NCBI GenBank assembly: GCA_964483405.1
Contig: CAZABC010000033.1
Location: 1 to 23,511 of the forward strand
Reading direction: 5' to 3'
DNA length: 23,511 nt
DNA from: CAZABC01 sp964483405
GTDB taxonomy: Bacteria; Chloroflexota; Limnocylindria; Limnocylindrales; CSP1-4
A model generated the notes under the pieces. The model did no database searches, was not told the origin of the DNA, and saw only the letters and a program-made list of their open reading frames with translations. The stretch's first letter is position 1. Every line of letters begins with the position of its first letter. Positions 15,761 through 23,399 of the stretch are shown piece after piece. Made by a program: the position numbers and the translations under genes.

Positions 15761-17008
15761 ATGGGACCGACCCTGACGGCGGGCTCGCGGCTGGCATCTC
15801 GACGCTGGGCCGTGGTCGCCATGATCGTCCTGGCCATCCTGCTGCAGGCGGCCCTCAGCACGCTCGCATCGAGCTTCGGATCTCGACCGGCGGACGAGCT
15901 CGTCGTCTTCTTCCAGGCGCTCATCGTCGCCACGGTGCTGACCCTGCCCGGCGTCGCGATCGTCGCGTTCATCGATCGTCGCGAGCGGGAGTCTCCATGG
16001 CTGCACGCCTTCGCGCTCGGGTGGGGGATGCTGGGCGCCGCCGGGCTCTCGCTGATGCTGAACAGCGAGGCGCTCCGGTCCATGCTCAGCGTGACCGCCC
16101 AGGTCGGTGGCGGCATGGCGGCGGTCACCGGCTTCAGCGACATGGCCCGGCTGTTCGTGGCCGTCGTCTTCGCGCCGCCGATCGAGGAGCTGACCAAGGC
16201 GATCGCGCTGGTCCTGCTCGTCTTCTTCCTGCGCGGCCAGTTCTTCACCATGCGCGACGGGATCGTCTTCGGGCTGCTGGTCGGGATGGGCTTCAACCTC
16301 CTGGAGGCGCCGTTCTACCTGATGAACGGGTACGCGGCCGATGGTGTCGTCCCGTGGCAGCAGCAGCTGCTTGGCCGCTTCCTCTTCCTCGGGCTCAACG
16401 GCCACGCCCTGTACACGGCGCTCCTCGGGGCCGGTCTTGGCTATCTCGCGCAGCGAGGTGGCGCCCGCGGCCTGCTCGGCGCGGTCGGTGGCGCCGCCGC
16501 CGCCATCGTGGCGCACATGCTCAACAACGCCCTCGGCGGCGTGGTCCTCGGCCTGATCCTCACGGTGTTCGGGTACGACCTGAGCACCATCTCCGACGCC
16601 GCGGCGTTCTTCGCGAACATGCCCGCGGCCACCTACTGGCTGGCCGATGCACTGGCGACGGTGATCCTCCAGGGCTGGGCGTACCTGCTGCTGGCGGTGC
16701 TCCTCGTCCGCAGTGCGCGATACGAGCGGCGGGTGATCGCCGAGGAACTCGCGCACGAGATCGGCGGCGCGATCACGCCCGAGGAGTACGCCGGGATCGG
16801 CGCCGAAGGGCGCTTCGCACTGCGACGGCTCCCGGGCATCGCGGCCCGGACCGGTCGGGATCTCGTCAACGCCCAGGATCGGATCGCGCTGCTGCGAGCC
16901 CGGGCCCGCCACGAGGGCCGCGATCCGAACGTCGATGTCCAGGTCGTCGCCTGGCGTGCCGAGGTCGAACGACTCCGGTCGGGTCTCGCCGGCGGTCCGG
17001 CACGATGA
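15761..17008 (+). CDS. PrsW-family intramembrane metalloprotease-like protein
   Basis: This is a 415-residue polytopic membrane protein with about eight hydrophobic segments and a soluble C-terminal helical tail (about 330-415). All four PrsW/CPBP-type motifs are visible: EELTK (142-146), F178-x3-E182 (FNLLE), H215 in NGHALYT and HMLNN (252-256, HxxxN). These residues form a metal-dependent active site inside the membrane. PrsW in Bacillus performs site-1 cleavage of an anti-sigma factor; the target here is unknown and no anti-sigma gene is adjacent. The start at 15761 is supported by GGAGGT (15751-15756). The frame is open further upstream to 15572, but without family-like sequence. It is divergent from the Mo-reductase operon and ends before a strong hairpin. 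Confidence 0.85.
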   Translation: MGPTLTAGSRLASRRWAVVAMIVLAILLQAALSTLASSFGSRPADELVVFFQALIVATVLTLPGVAIVAFIDRRERESPWLHAFALGWGMLGAAGLSLMLNSEALRSMLSVTAQVGGGMAAVTGFSDMARLFVAVVFAPPIEELTKAIALVLLVFFLRGQFFTMRDGIVFGLLVGMGFNLLEAPFYLMNGYAADGVVPWQQQLLGRFLFLGLNGHALYTALLGAGLGYLAQRGGARGLLGAVGGAAAAIVAHMLNNALGGVVLGLILTVFGYDLSTISDAAAFFANMPAATYWLADALATVILQGWAYLLLAVLLVRSARYERRVIAEELAHEIGGAITPEEYAGIGAEGRFALRRLPGIAARTGRDLVNAQDRIALLRARARHEGRDPNVDVQVVAWRAEVERLRSGLAGGPAR

Positions 17009-17010
17009 AG

Positions 17011-17049
17011 CGAACCGGTGCCCCTCCCGTTCGGAGGGGCACCGGTTCG
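17011..17049. terminator. Strong bidirectional-type hairpin between convergent genes
   Basis: Left arm 17011-17027 and right arm 17033-17049 pair perfectly over 17 bp around a 5-base loop. It begins 3 bases after the stop of the PrsW-like gene and 48 bases before the stop of the convergent propeller gene. There is no T-run, but the stem is very stable. It is the best terminator candidate in the window. Confidence 0.7.
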
Positions 17050-17096
17050 TGGTTCCCGGCCCGCGGAGCGGGTCCGGGCCGCGGTGGACCCGACGC

Positions 17097-18059
17097 TCAG
17101 TCGTCGTCCAGCTCGGATCGCGTGCTGACGTAGATGTCGGCGATCGCTCCGCGCCCGAAGTACAGGCGCGTCCCGTCCCCGGAGAACGACGGCCGCGACT
17201 CCGGCGCCGCGGTGTTCACGGCCGCCACCGCGACGGGGCTCGACCACAGTCCGGTCGCCGGGTCGAAGGTCGCGGTCCAGATGTCCATGTTCCCGCCTCG
17301 GCTCGAGGCGAAGACGATCTCCGTCCCGTCGCGGCTGACGTTGGGCATCTGGTCCACGGCGGCGCTGTTGAGCTCGGCCACGGCCTCCGGCGTCCCGTAC
17401 GTGCCGTCGCTGTTGCGGCGGCTGCGGTAGATGTCGTGGTTCGTTCCATAGCCGGTGCTCGAGAAGTACAGGAAGGTCCCCTGGTCGGTCACCACCAGCG
17501 ACGGTCCGAATTCACCGCCCGGGAGATTCGGTCCGGTCCCGTCGGCGGCGCAGCCGAGGTGTCGGGGGGTCGTCCACACGCCGTCGGGGCGCTGGCGGGT
17601 GATGTACATGTCGCCGACGGGCGGCGTCATCCCGGGCGTCGCGCCACAGGCCGCGCGATCCGACACGAAGAGCAGCCAGCCGCCGCCGAGCGGGGTCGGG
17701 CAGTACTCCTGATCGCCGGTGTTGATCGCGGAGCCGAGGTTCGTCATCGGCCCCCAGGCCGACTGCTTGGTCGGGCGCTCGGCGACCCAGATGTCGTTCT
17801 TGCCGGACCCGCCCGGCCGCGTCGAGGCGATGAACAGCTGCTTGCCGTTCGGCGATTCGATCGGGCAGCCATCGTGGGCGTCGGAGTTCACCCCAGCCAC
17901 GAGTGTCGGGTCGCCCCAGTCGGAGTAGGCCGCCGGTCCGTCCGCCGCGACCGGGAGAACGCTCGCGGCGACGAAGAGGATCGCGCCGACGATGGACGCC
18001 AGGGTGCGCACCCCTCGTCGGTGTGGCCCGCCGACCGGGACCGCTGCGTACGTGGTCAT
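17097..18059 (-). CDS. Secreted PD40/TolB-like beta-propeller protein
   Basis: This is a 320-residue protein with a signal peptide (basic RRG, then a hydrophobic stretch from about 19 to 39 ending VAAD). The mature part carries about five PD40-type repeats, each with a D/N-G-x-x-hydrophobic-F-x-S pattern: SPNGKQLFIAS, GGGWLLFVS, DQGTFLYFSS, SRDGTEIVFASS and SGDGTRLYFG. They are accompanied by DIW/DIY motifs, as in TolB-like propellers. Such domains bind proteins or ligands outside the cell; no catalytic motif is seen. The ATG at 18059 is preceded by AGGAG with a 7-base spacer. The open frame extends 10 codons further, without a better start. A CTAAG motif lies about 60 bases upstream. Confidence 0.8.
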   Translation of the reverse strand: MTTYAAVPVGGPHRRGVRTLASIVGAILFVAASVLPVAADGPAAYSDWGDPTLVAGVNSDAHDGCPIESPNGKQLFIASTRPGGSGKNDIWVAERPTKQSAWGPMTNLGSAINTGDQEYCPTPLGGGWLLFVSDRAACGATPGMTPPVGDMYITRQRPDGVWTTPRHLGCAADGTGPNLPGGEFGPSLVVTDQGTFLYFSSTGYGTNHDIYRSRRNSDGTYGTPEAVAELNSAAVDQMPNVSRDGTEIVFASSRGGNMDIWTATFDPATGLWSSPVAVAAVNTAAPESRPSFSGDGTRLYFGRGAIADIYVSTRSELDDD

Positions 18060-18116
18060 CTTCCTTCTCCTTTGCGCCGGCGGGGCCATCGCCCGCTCGC
18101 TGGGGAGAAGGTGGGT

Positions 18117-18152
18117 CTAAGGGTGGATCGACCGCATCGGCTCGGTCCTTAG
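18117..18152. promoter_or_regulatory. Paired CTTAG-type sites upstream of the propeller gene
   Basis: CTAAGG at 18117-18122 (CCTTAG on the minus strand) and CCTTAG at 18147-18152 face each other, forming a loose inverted repeat with a 24-base loop. They lie between the 3' end of the dsrE-like gene (18190) and the start of the propeller gene (18059), in the region expected to hold the propeller gene promoter. The same core recurs at 18892-18920. Confidence 0.35.
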
Positions 18153-18189
18153 GCGATGGGCCCAAGTTCCCTCATTCTTGGCCGACGCG

Positions 18190-18549
18190 TCAGCAGGTGT
18201 AGAGCGGGGTCCCGCCCGCGAGCTCGGCGACGACGTCCGCGGCCGAGATGATCCGCGCGCCGTCGATCAGCTGCTCGTCGGTGATGCCGCGCGGCTTCGT
18301 GCAGGCGCCGCAGGCCCAGATCTGCCCGCCGTTGGCGAGCAGCGAGTCGATGACCTCGCGCAGTGGCTGCATGCCCTCATAGTGGATGTCGTCGGCGTAG
18401 CCCTTCGTCGCCAGCCACACGCCCTCGATCGTGAGCAGGACGATGGCCTCCTGGTCGGCCGAGGCGGCGATGTTCGCCACGATGAACGGCAGCGTCGCTC
18501 GCTCCGGATCCTCGCGACCGTGGGTGGATTGCGCCAGGAATCGCGGCAT
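18190..18549 (-). CDS. DsrE-family sulfur-relay-like protein
   Basis: This is a 119-residue DsrE/DsrF-fold protein. A central stretch EAIVLLTIEGVWLATKG is followed by ANGGQIWACGACTKPRGI, the typical active-site loop with C80 and C83. The very last residue is also a cysteine (C119). DsrE-like proteins bind persulfide sulfur on a cysteine and pass it to partners such as TusA. The gene follows the TusA-like gene by 18 bases on the same strand, so the two form an operon and probably a donor/acceptor pair. The start at 18549 has GGAGG with a 9-base spacer. Which sulfur pathway it serves (Mo cofactor maturation, tRNA thiolation, sulfur oxidation/reduction) is not visible. Confidence 0.8.
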   Translation of the reverse strand: MPRFLAQSTHGREDPERATLPFIVANIAASADQEAIVLLTIEGVWLATKGYADDIHYEGMQPLREVIDSLLANGGQIWACGACTKPRGITDEQLIDGARIISAADVVAELAGGTPLYTC

Positions 18550-18567
18550 CGAAGGGTCCCTCCAGGC

Positions 18568-18819
18568 CTACTTGCGCATCAGGTAGTAGCGGGTCCGGCC
18601 CGGCCCGTCCTCGACGATGGCCAGGATGGGATTGCCGGTCAGCCTCGACCATGACGCCAGGCCGCTGCGCGCGGTGGGGTCGTCGGAGATGACCTCCAGG
18701 ACCTGGCCGGTCTGCAGCTGACGCATCTGGGAGGCGATCATCGGGGTCAACGTCGCGCAGGCCTGTCCGACGAGGTCCATGCGAACGTCCGGTGCCGGGG
18801 CGCTCGAGGCTTCCGTCAT
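18568..18819 (-). CDS. TusA-like sulfurtransferase with altered active-site motif
   Basis: This is an 83-residue protein of TusA/SirA fold: VRMDLVGQACATLTP, then GQVLEVISDDPTARSGLASWSRLTGN and a final beta strand ending YYLMRK. The sulfur-binding cysteine is C21. The usual C-P-x-P motif reads C-A-T-L with a proline two residues later, so the first proline is lost. TusA proteins carry persulfide sulfur between donor and acceptor enzymes in the cytoplasm. The ATG at 18819 has GGAGAG with a 4-5 base spacer; the frame is open to 18882, but without family-like sequence. It is the first gene of the tusA-dsrE pair and is divergent from the large LuxR regulator. Confidence 0.75.
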   Translation of the reverse strand: MTEASSAPAPDVRMDLVGQACATLTPMIASQMRQLQTGQVLEVISDDPTARSGLASWSRLTGNPILAIVEDGPGRTRYYLMRK

Positions 18820-18891
18820 TGGTCTCTCCGGTTCACGGGTCAGGATGCCGGGAGGGTATGCCGCCCCGGTCGGCCACGGCAATGGGTCGCT

Positions 18892-18920
18892 CCTTAGTTT
18901 CGGGCAGGGGAGTCCCTTAG
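18892..18920. promoter_or_regulatory. Two CCTTAG sites between tusA-like gene and LuxR regulator
   Basis: CCTTAG occurs at 18892-18897 and 18915-18920, 23 bases apart (about two helical turns). The second is centred about 54 bases before the likely transcription start of the regulator gene, a normal place for an activator site. With the two copies near 18117-18152, these are the only CTTAG/CTAAG pentamers I found in the window. Confidence 0.4.
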
Positions 18921-18959
18921 GCCTGCCATTGCTGGCTGGAGGTCGCTCGATCGAAGCCC

Positions 18960-18965
18960 GATAAT
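18960..18965 (+). promoter_or_regulatory. -10 box suggesting a leaderless transcript
   Basis: GATAAT (one mismatch to TATAAT) ends 6 bases before the ATG at 18972, so the transcription start should fall on or next to the start codon. No ribosome binding site precedes this ATG, which agrees with a leaderless mRNA. No good -35 box is seen, which fits activator dependence. Confidence 0.5.
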
Positions 18966-18971
18966 CCGCGG

Positions 18972-21900
18972 ATGAACGGGCGGATCTCGAGTCCGGTGTT
19001 CGTCGGGCGCGGCGAGGAGCTCCAGCGGCTGCAGGCCGTCCTGGGGGACGCCAGGTCGGGGACCGTGGGCGCGGTCATCGTCGGTGGCGAAGCCGGCGTC
19101 GGCAAGACCCGTCTGCTCGCGGAGGTCCGGGCGAGCGCCGAGTCCGCCGGGATGCGCTTCCTCGGCGGAGCATGTGTCGACCTCGGCGATGGCGCGCGCC
19201 CATACGACCCGTTCGTCGCCGCGCTTCGTCCGTGGCTGAAGACCCTGGCCCCGGAGGACTTCGGCCGCATCGTCGGGCCGGCGCGATCCGCCGTCCGGCA
19301 GCTGATCCCCGACCTCGAGGCCGGCGGCGAGGACGAGACTCCGTCCGAAGCGCCCACCTCGGCGGGCCAATCCACCCTCTACCTCCAGGTGCTCGGCTTG
19401 ATCGAGCGAATCGCCGCGGACAGGGCCACGGTCATCGCGCTGGAGGACCTGCATTGGTCGGATCGATCGACCCGCGACATGCTCCTGTTCCTGGCCCGGA
19501 ACCTCGGCCACGGCCGAGTGGTGCTGATCGGGACCTATCGGACCGACGAGCTGAGCGAGCGCCACCCGTTCCTGGCCCTCCTCGCCGAGCTGGGGCGCAG
19601 CGGGCACGTGCAGCGCATCGAGCTCGCCCCATTCACGCCCCACGAGGTCCGCGACCAGCTCGCGGGGATCCTCGGCAAGCCCCCCGACCGTGCCGTCGTC
19701 GCGCGCCTCCATGCGCGGGGCGGGGGCAATGCCTTCTTCACCGAGGAGCTGCTCGCCGTCGAGCAACGCGGCGAGCCACGCCTCGGCCTGACCCTTCGGG
19801 AGACCCTGCTGGCCCGGGTCGGTGGCCTGTCGACCGCGTCGCGGGACGTGCTGCGCGTCGTCGCGGTCGCCGGTCAGGCCGCGCGACATGACGTCCTGGC
19901 GATCGTCACCCACCTCGAACCGGCTCAACTGACCGCGGCGTTGCGGGAGGCGATCGACCGCCACCTGCTGCTGGCGGGCGTCGACGAGGTCATGCAGTTC
20001 CGCCATGGCCTCGTTCGGGAAGCGGTCTACGACGAGCTGTTGCCGGGCGAGCGGCTCGCCCTACACGCTGCGGTCGCCGGCGCGATCGAAGCGGTCCATG
20101 CCGGCCATGACATCGACGCGGCGGTCGCCGCCGAGCTCGCCCACCACTGGTACGAGGCACGAGATGCGGGCCGAGCGCTGCCGGCCATGGTGCGCGCCGG
20201 GCGGGCGGCGGAGCGGATGTTCGCCTTCGGCAACGCCTTTGCGCACTACCACCTCGCGCTGAGCCTGTGGCCGGCCGACACGCCGACCGTCGAGGGCATG
20301 ACGCGTCACGATCTGCGGATGCGCGCCGCCGAGGCGGCCGCCCTCACCGGCGCCTACCACCGGGCGATCGAGCTCGTGCAGGCCGCGCTCGATGACGACG
20401 CGGCCGCCGAGCCGGGCGCGACGCCAACCGGGGCCCTGCTCGAGCGGCTGGCGGTGTATCACCTCGGATCGGGCAACCCTGACGCTGCGCAGCCGGTCGC
20501 CCGGCGGGCCATCGAACTCCTGCCGGCCGAGCCTCCCTCGGTCGCCCTCGCCCAGGTGCAGGGGATCCTGGCCCACGCGCTCGGGCTGCAGTGCTACTTC
20601 GGCGAGTCGGACCGCCTTGCCGGCGAAGCCCTGGCGACCGCCCGCACCGTCGGCTCGGCCGAGGCCGAGATCCGCGCGCTGGGCTGCCTCGGCCGCAACG
20701 CCGCGGCGGTCGGCGATGCCGAGTCGGGGGTGCGGACCCTGCGTCAGGCACTCACCCTCGCGCGCTCGGTCGGTGACTTCACGGGGGCCGCCGAGATCTC
20801 CATCGAGCTGGCGCTGGCACTCCATTGGGCCGGCGCCCTCGATGAGGCGTGCAGGGTCGCCGATGCCGCGATCGCCGAGAGCGGGCGCTGGGGAGCCGAG
20901 GGACTCGGGAGCGCGCTGCGCGCGATCAGGGGCGTCTCGGCCTTCCGGCTCGGACGATGGGCCGAGGCGGACGAGTGGATCGCGGGCGCGCTCGAGCGAG
21001 ACGCGAGGGGCTCGCCCGGGGTCCTCGCGCACGGCGCCCGGGCGCTCCTCGACCTGGGCCGCGGCAAGCTGGACTCGGCCGCCGAGCATCTCGAGACCGT
21101 GCTGCTGATGTGCCGGAGCTTCACCGCGACCGCCTATGGCTGGACGGACCTGTACTCGAGCATGGCCCTGCTGTCGATCGCGCGCGGGCGACCGTCCGAG
21201 GCCATCGACTCGGTGCGCGAAAGCCTGGCGCGTTCGGCCGAGCCGGAGCGTGATGTCCACATGCGCGTGTGCCACCGCCTGGCGATTCGCGCGGCGGCGG
21301 ACCTCGCCGAGGCGGCCCGCCCGCTCGGCGATGCGGCGGGGCTGGCCGAGGCGCTCGCGATCGGCCGCGAGTTCGACCGACGGCTCGATCGGCACGCGCA
21401 GCTCGTGCGCGCGTTGCCTGGTGGTGGCGACCCGCACCTGGCGCTCGACGTGGCCCTCGGCAAGGCCGAGCTCAGCAGGCTCATGGGTCGCTCGAGCGCG
21501 TCCGCGTGGGCCACCGCGGCGGCCGCGGCCGACGAGCTGCAGCATCCCCACGATGCCGCCTACAGCCGGTTCCGCCAGGCCGAGGCGTTGCTGCTCGCCC
21601 GCGGATCGCGGGCCGCCGCGCAGGCCGCGGCGCTCGAGGCGCACCGGATCGCCGGCGACCTCGGGGCCGATCCCCTCCAGCGGGACATCGAGAGGCTGGC
21701 GGTCCGGTCGCGGCTGGACCTGGGCAGTCGGCCCGCTCCTCCGGAGCAGGCCCTCGAGGCACCGCTCGGACGCCGCGCCGTCCCGTTCAAGCTGACCCAG
21801 CGCGAGCGGGACGTGCTGGAGCGCCTCACCCTGGGTCGGACCAACCGGGAGATCGCCACCGAGCTGTTCATCAGCGAGAAGACCGCCAGCGTGCACGTTT

Positions 21901-22001
21901 CGAACATCAAGTCGAAGCTGGGCGCGAGTGGCCGCGCGGAGATCGCCGCGATCGCGGTGCGGCTCGGCCTCGTCCCCGAGCCAGGGACGGACGTGGACTA
22001 G
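18972..22001 (+). CDS. Large LuxR-family regulator with AAA ATPase domain (LAL type)
   Basis: This is a 1009-residue LAL-type regulator. The ATPase domain begins at residue 9 (VFVGRGEELQRL), with Walker A GGEAGVGKT at 38-46 and a Walker B region VIALEDLHWSD at 154-164, then LIGTYRTDEL and GNAFFTEELL. The middle (about 400-900) is an alanine-rich helical array, probably TPR-like sensing repeats. The C-terminal LuxR HTH spans 941-1002 (LTQRERDVLERL, recognition region SEKTASVHVSNIKSKLG). Such proteins integrate an unknown ligand signal with ATP binding to activate promoters. It is divergent from tusA-dsrE across 152 bases holding two CCTTAG sites, which suggests local control. It converges on the DinB-like gene with only 20 bases between stops. 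Confidence 0.9.
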   Translation: MNGRISSPVFVGRGEELQRLQAVLGDARSGTVGAVIVGGEAGVGKTRLLAEVRASAESAGMRFLGGACVDLGDGARPYDPFVAALRPWLKTLAPEDFGRIVGPARSAVRQLIPDLEAGGEDETPSEAPTSAGQSTLYLQVLGLIERIAADRATVIALEDLHWSDRSTRDMLLFLARNLGHGRVVLIGTYRTDELSERHPFLALLAELGRSGHVQRIELAPFTPHEVRDQLAGILGKPPDRAVVARLHARGGGNAFFTEELLAVEQRGEPRLGLTLRETLLARVGGLSTASRDVLRVVAVAGQAARHDVLAIVTHLEPAQLTAALREAIDRHLLLAGVDEVMQFRHGLVREAVYDELLPGERLALHAAVAGAIEAVHAGHDIDAAVAAELAHHWYEARDAGRALPAMVRAGRAAERMFAFGNAFAHYHLALSLWPADTPTVEGMTRHDLRMRAAEAAALTGAYHRAIELVQAALDDDAAAEPGATPTGALLERLAVYHLGSGNPDAAQPVARRAIELLPAEPPSVALAQVQGILAHALGLQCYFGESDRLAGEALATARTVGSAEAEIRALGCLGRNAAAVGDAESGVRTLRQALTLARSVGDFTGAAEISIELALALHWAGALDEACRVADAAIAESGRWGAEGLGSALRAIRGVSAFRLGRWAEADEWIAGALERDARGSPGVLAHGARALLDLGRGKLDSAAEHLETVLLMCRSFTATAYGWTDLYSSMALLSIARGRPSEAIDSVRESLARSAEPERDVHMRVCHRLAIRAAADLAEAARPLGDAAGLAEALAIGREFDRRLDRHAQLVRALPGGGDPHLALDVALGKAELSRLMGRSSASAWATAAAAADELQHPHDAAYSRFRQAEALLLARGSRAAAQAAALEAHRIAGDLGADPLQRDIERLAVRSRLDLGSRPAPPEQALEAPLGRRAVPFKLTQRERDVLERLTLGRTNREIATELFISEKTASVHVSNIKSKLGASGRAEIAAIAVRLGLVPEPGTDVD

Positions 22002-22021
22002 CAGGTCCCCTGGCCGCCACG

Positions 22022-22696
22022 TCACGGGGTGGGGTCGCGGTCCTCCAGCTCCCACGCGTGATCCATGACGTGATGGGCGATGCGGCGGATCAGGAACAGC
22101 AGCGGCCATGTCCGGGCCTGCCGTCCCTGGCGGTGGTACTCGTGGATGGCATCGATCGTCCGCTGCCGATGCAGCTCGAGCCCATCCGGGGTCAGGACCG
22201 TTTCCCTCGGCGTCCTGACCTCCACCTTCCGCGTGAACTGCTCCGGTTCGGTCCCGTAGACGTGGCGGATGATCTGCTCCCGGGTCCGACCGGCACTCCG
22301 TGCGCCGGGCCGGAGCTCGCCAGCGACCCGCTCGACCGTATGGTCGAAGGTCGCCCAGCACGCCGCCAGGAGGGCGAGCCGACGCTCGAGCTCGTCGGTC
22401 GACAGCGGCATGTGCTCGATCCGTGAAGGGACGTGCGCGATGCCCCAGAAGTCGGTCGAGCTCGAGCCCGCCACTCGTTCGACGACCTCGATGTCCCCGG
22501 TCTCCTCGGCGAGCTCGGCCGTCAGTCCGGCGCGCCGGGCGACCGGCGCGTAGCGGTCGAGGTACGACCGAAGGACGTCGACGGCCGCGGACTCGGCCGT
22601 GCCCCATCGGTCCAGCCCCGGCCAGTCGATGGCCCCGGCCACGACGCGGCGGGGCCCCTTGCCGATCTCGAGGATGACGCGCATCGGTCTGGTCAT
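22022..22696 (-). CDS. DinB-like protein with HicB-like N-terminus
   Basis: This is a 224-residue protein of unknown function. The first 45 or so residues (VILEIGKGPRRVVAGAIDWP, then GLDRWGTAESA) resemble the short beta-strand domain of HicB-type proteins, without a toxin partner nearby. The C-terminal two thirds are helical, with IIRHVYGTEPEQF and a final RRIAHHVMDHAWELEDR, the pattern of DinB-superfamily four-helix bundles, whose histidines often bind a metal. Its ATG (22694-22696) overlaps the stop of the PCD-VOC gene as ATGA, so the two are translationally coupled and probably work together. Candidate activities (thiol-dependent isomerase or transferase-like) are guesses from the superfamily. 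Confidence 0.6.
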   Translation of the reverse strand: MTRPMRVILEIGKGPRRVVAGAIDWPGLDRWGTAESAAVDVLRSYLDRYAPVARRAGLTAELAEETGDIEVVERVAGSSSTDFWGIAHVPSRIEHMPLSTDELERRLALLAACWATFDHTVERVAGELRPGARSAGRTREQIIRHVYGTEPEQFTRKVEVRTPRETVLTPDGLELHRQRTIDAIHEYHRQGRQARTWPLLFLIRRIAHHVMDHAWELEDRDPTP

Positions 22697-23367
22697 GCGG
22701 CCGGGTCCGGTGCCGAGGTCGTCGCGACGTCCACCTCGTTGCCGACGGCATCGGCGAGCGTCCAGAAGCCTTCCTCGACGTTGTGTCGGACGATCCGGCC
22801 ACCGGCGGCGACGGCGGCCGCGACCCGCGACTCGGCCTGGTCCCATGGGACCCACACGACGAGGTGGATCGACCCGCTGCCGTCGGGCCGCAAGGCGTCC
22901 ATCTCCTCGAACCAGAAAGGAGCCAGGCGTCCGTGCGGGTCGACCAGGTCCTCCTCGGGGCTATCCGGCCGTGGGTCGTAGCCGAGCACCGTCTGCCAGA
23001 ACGGCATGATCGCCCGTCGATCGGTCGCCCCCGGGATGACCGAGAGGCCCTGGATGGCGGCGGGCTCGGGACGCAGCCCGAGCGCACCGGCCGCGGTCGA
23101 GATCGCTCGGGCGAGGTCGAGGTCGGCGCGCACGAGGCCGAAGTCGCGACCCTTGAATGCCCGGATCAGCACGGTCACGCCGTCGCGACGGATCTCGATG
23201 TCGGGCGGGTCGCCCTTGTCCACGAGGCGGCCGATCTCCTCGACGAAGCGCACCGACTGCGGGAAGGAGTCGGACCCGAAGAACGCGTAAGCGCCGTCCG
23301 GCAGCACGCGCCACGCCTCGGCGCCTGCTGCCGCGTGGAGCTGTCGCGAATAGAGCCTGTCGGTCAT
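22693..23367 (-). CDS. Fusion of pterin-carbinolamine-dehydratase-like domain and VOC (glyoxalase-like) domain
   Basis: This is a 224-residue, two-domain protein. Residues 1-95 look like a pterin-4a-carbinolamine dehydratase fold (FPQSVRFVEEIGRLV, then PDIEIRRDGVTVLI and LDLARAISTAAGALGL), although the catalytic histidine cluster of true dehydratases is not evident. Residues about 105-215 are a vicinal-oxygen-chelate domain: MPFWQTVLGYDPRP, VDPHGRLAPFWFEEM, SIHLVVWVPWDQAESRVAAAVAAGGR, FWTLADAVGNEVDV. This combination is familiar in actinobacterial-type VOC proteins, and its chemistry is unknown. The ATG at 23367 has AGGAG with a 6-base spacer. It is coupled to the DinB-like gene downstream and divergent from the PIN-like gene, with only about 30 bases between starts. 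Confidence 0.75.
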   Translation of the reverse strand: MTDRLYSRQLHAAAGAEAWRVLPDGAYAFFGSDSFPQSVRFVEEIGRLVDKGDPPDIEIRRDGVTVLIRAFKGRDFGLVRADLDLARAISTAAGALGLRPEPAAIQGLSVIPGATDRRAIMPFWQTVLGYDPRPDSPEEDLVDPHGRLAPFWFEEMDALRPDGSGSIHLVVWVPWDQAESRVAAAVAAGGRIVRHNVEEGFWTLADAVGNEVDVATTSAPDPAA

Positions 23368-23386
23368 CAGGGTCTCCTGAGCACCG

Positions 23387-23392
23387 TATGCT
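23387..23392 (+). promoter_or_regulatory. Possible -10 box of the PIN-like gene
   Basis: TATGCT ends 7 bases before the ATG at 23400, giving the spacing of a leaderless transcript, as at 18960. Only about 30 bases separate the divergent starts, so any promoter must overlap coding sequence on one side. Confidence 0.3.
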
Positions 23393-23399
23393 GAGAGGT

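Noticed and set aside
15524..16912. 462-codon minus-strand frame opposite the PrsW-like gene
   Set aside because: Gln/Asp/Glu/Arg-rich antisense shadow of a membrane protein; the sense strand holds all four PrsW motifs.
22433..22690. HicB antitoxin of a toxin-antitoxin pair
   Set aside because: Only the N-terminal strands look HicB-like. The rest is DinB-like, and no HicA toxin frame exists next to it.
20061..23087. 1008-codon minus-strand open frame opposite the large LuxR regulator
   Set aside because: Arginine/glycine-rich shadow translation caused by high GC in the third codon position. The plus-strand frame has Walker motifs and a LuxR HTH, and the 3' part overlaps two other well-supported genes.
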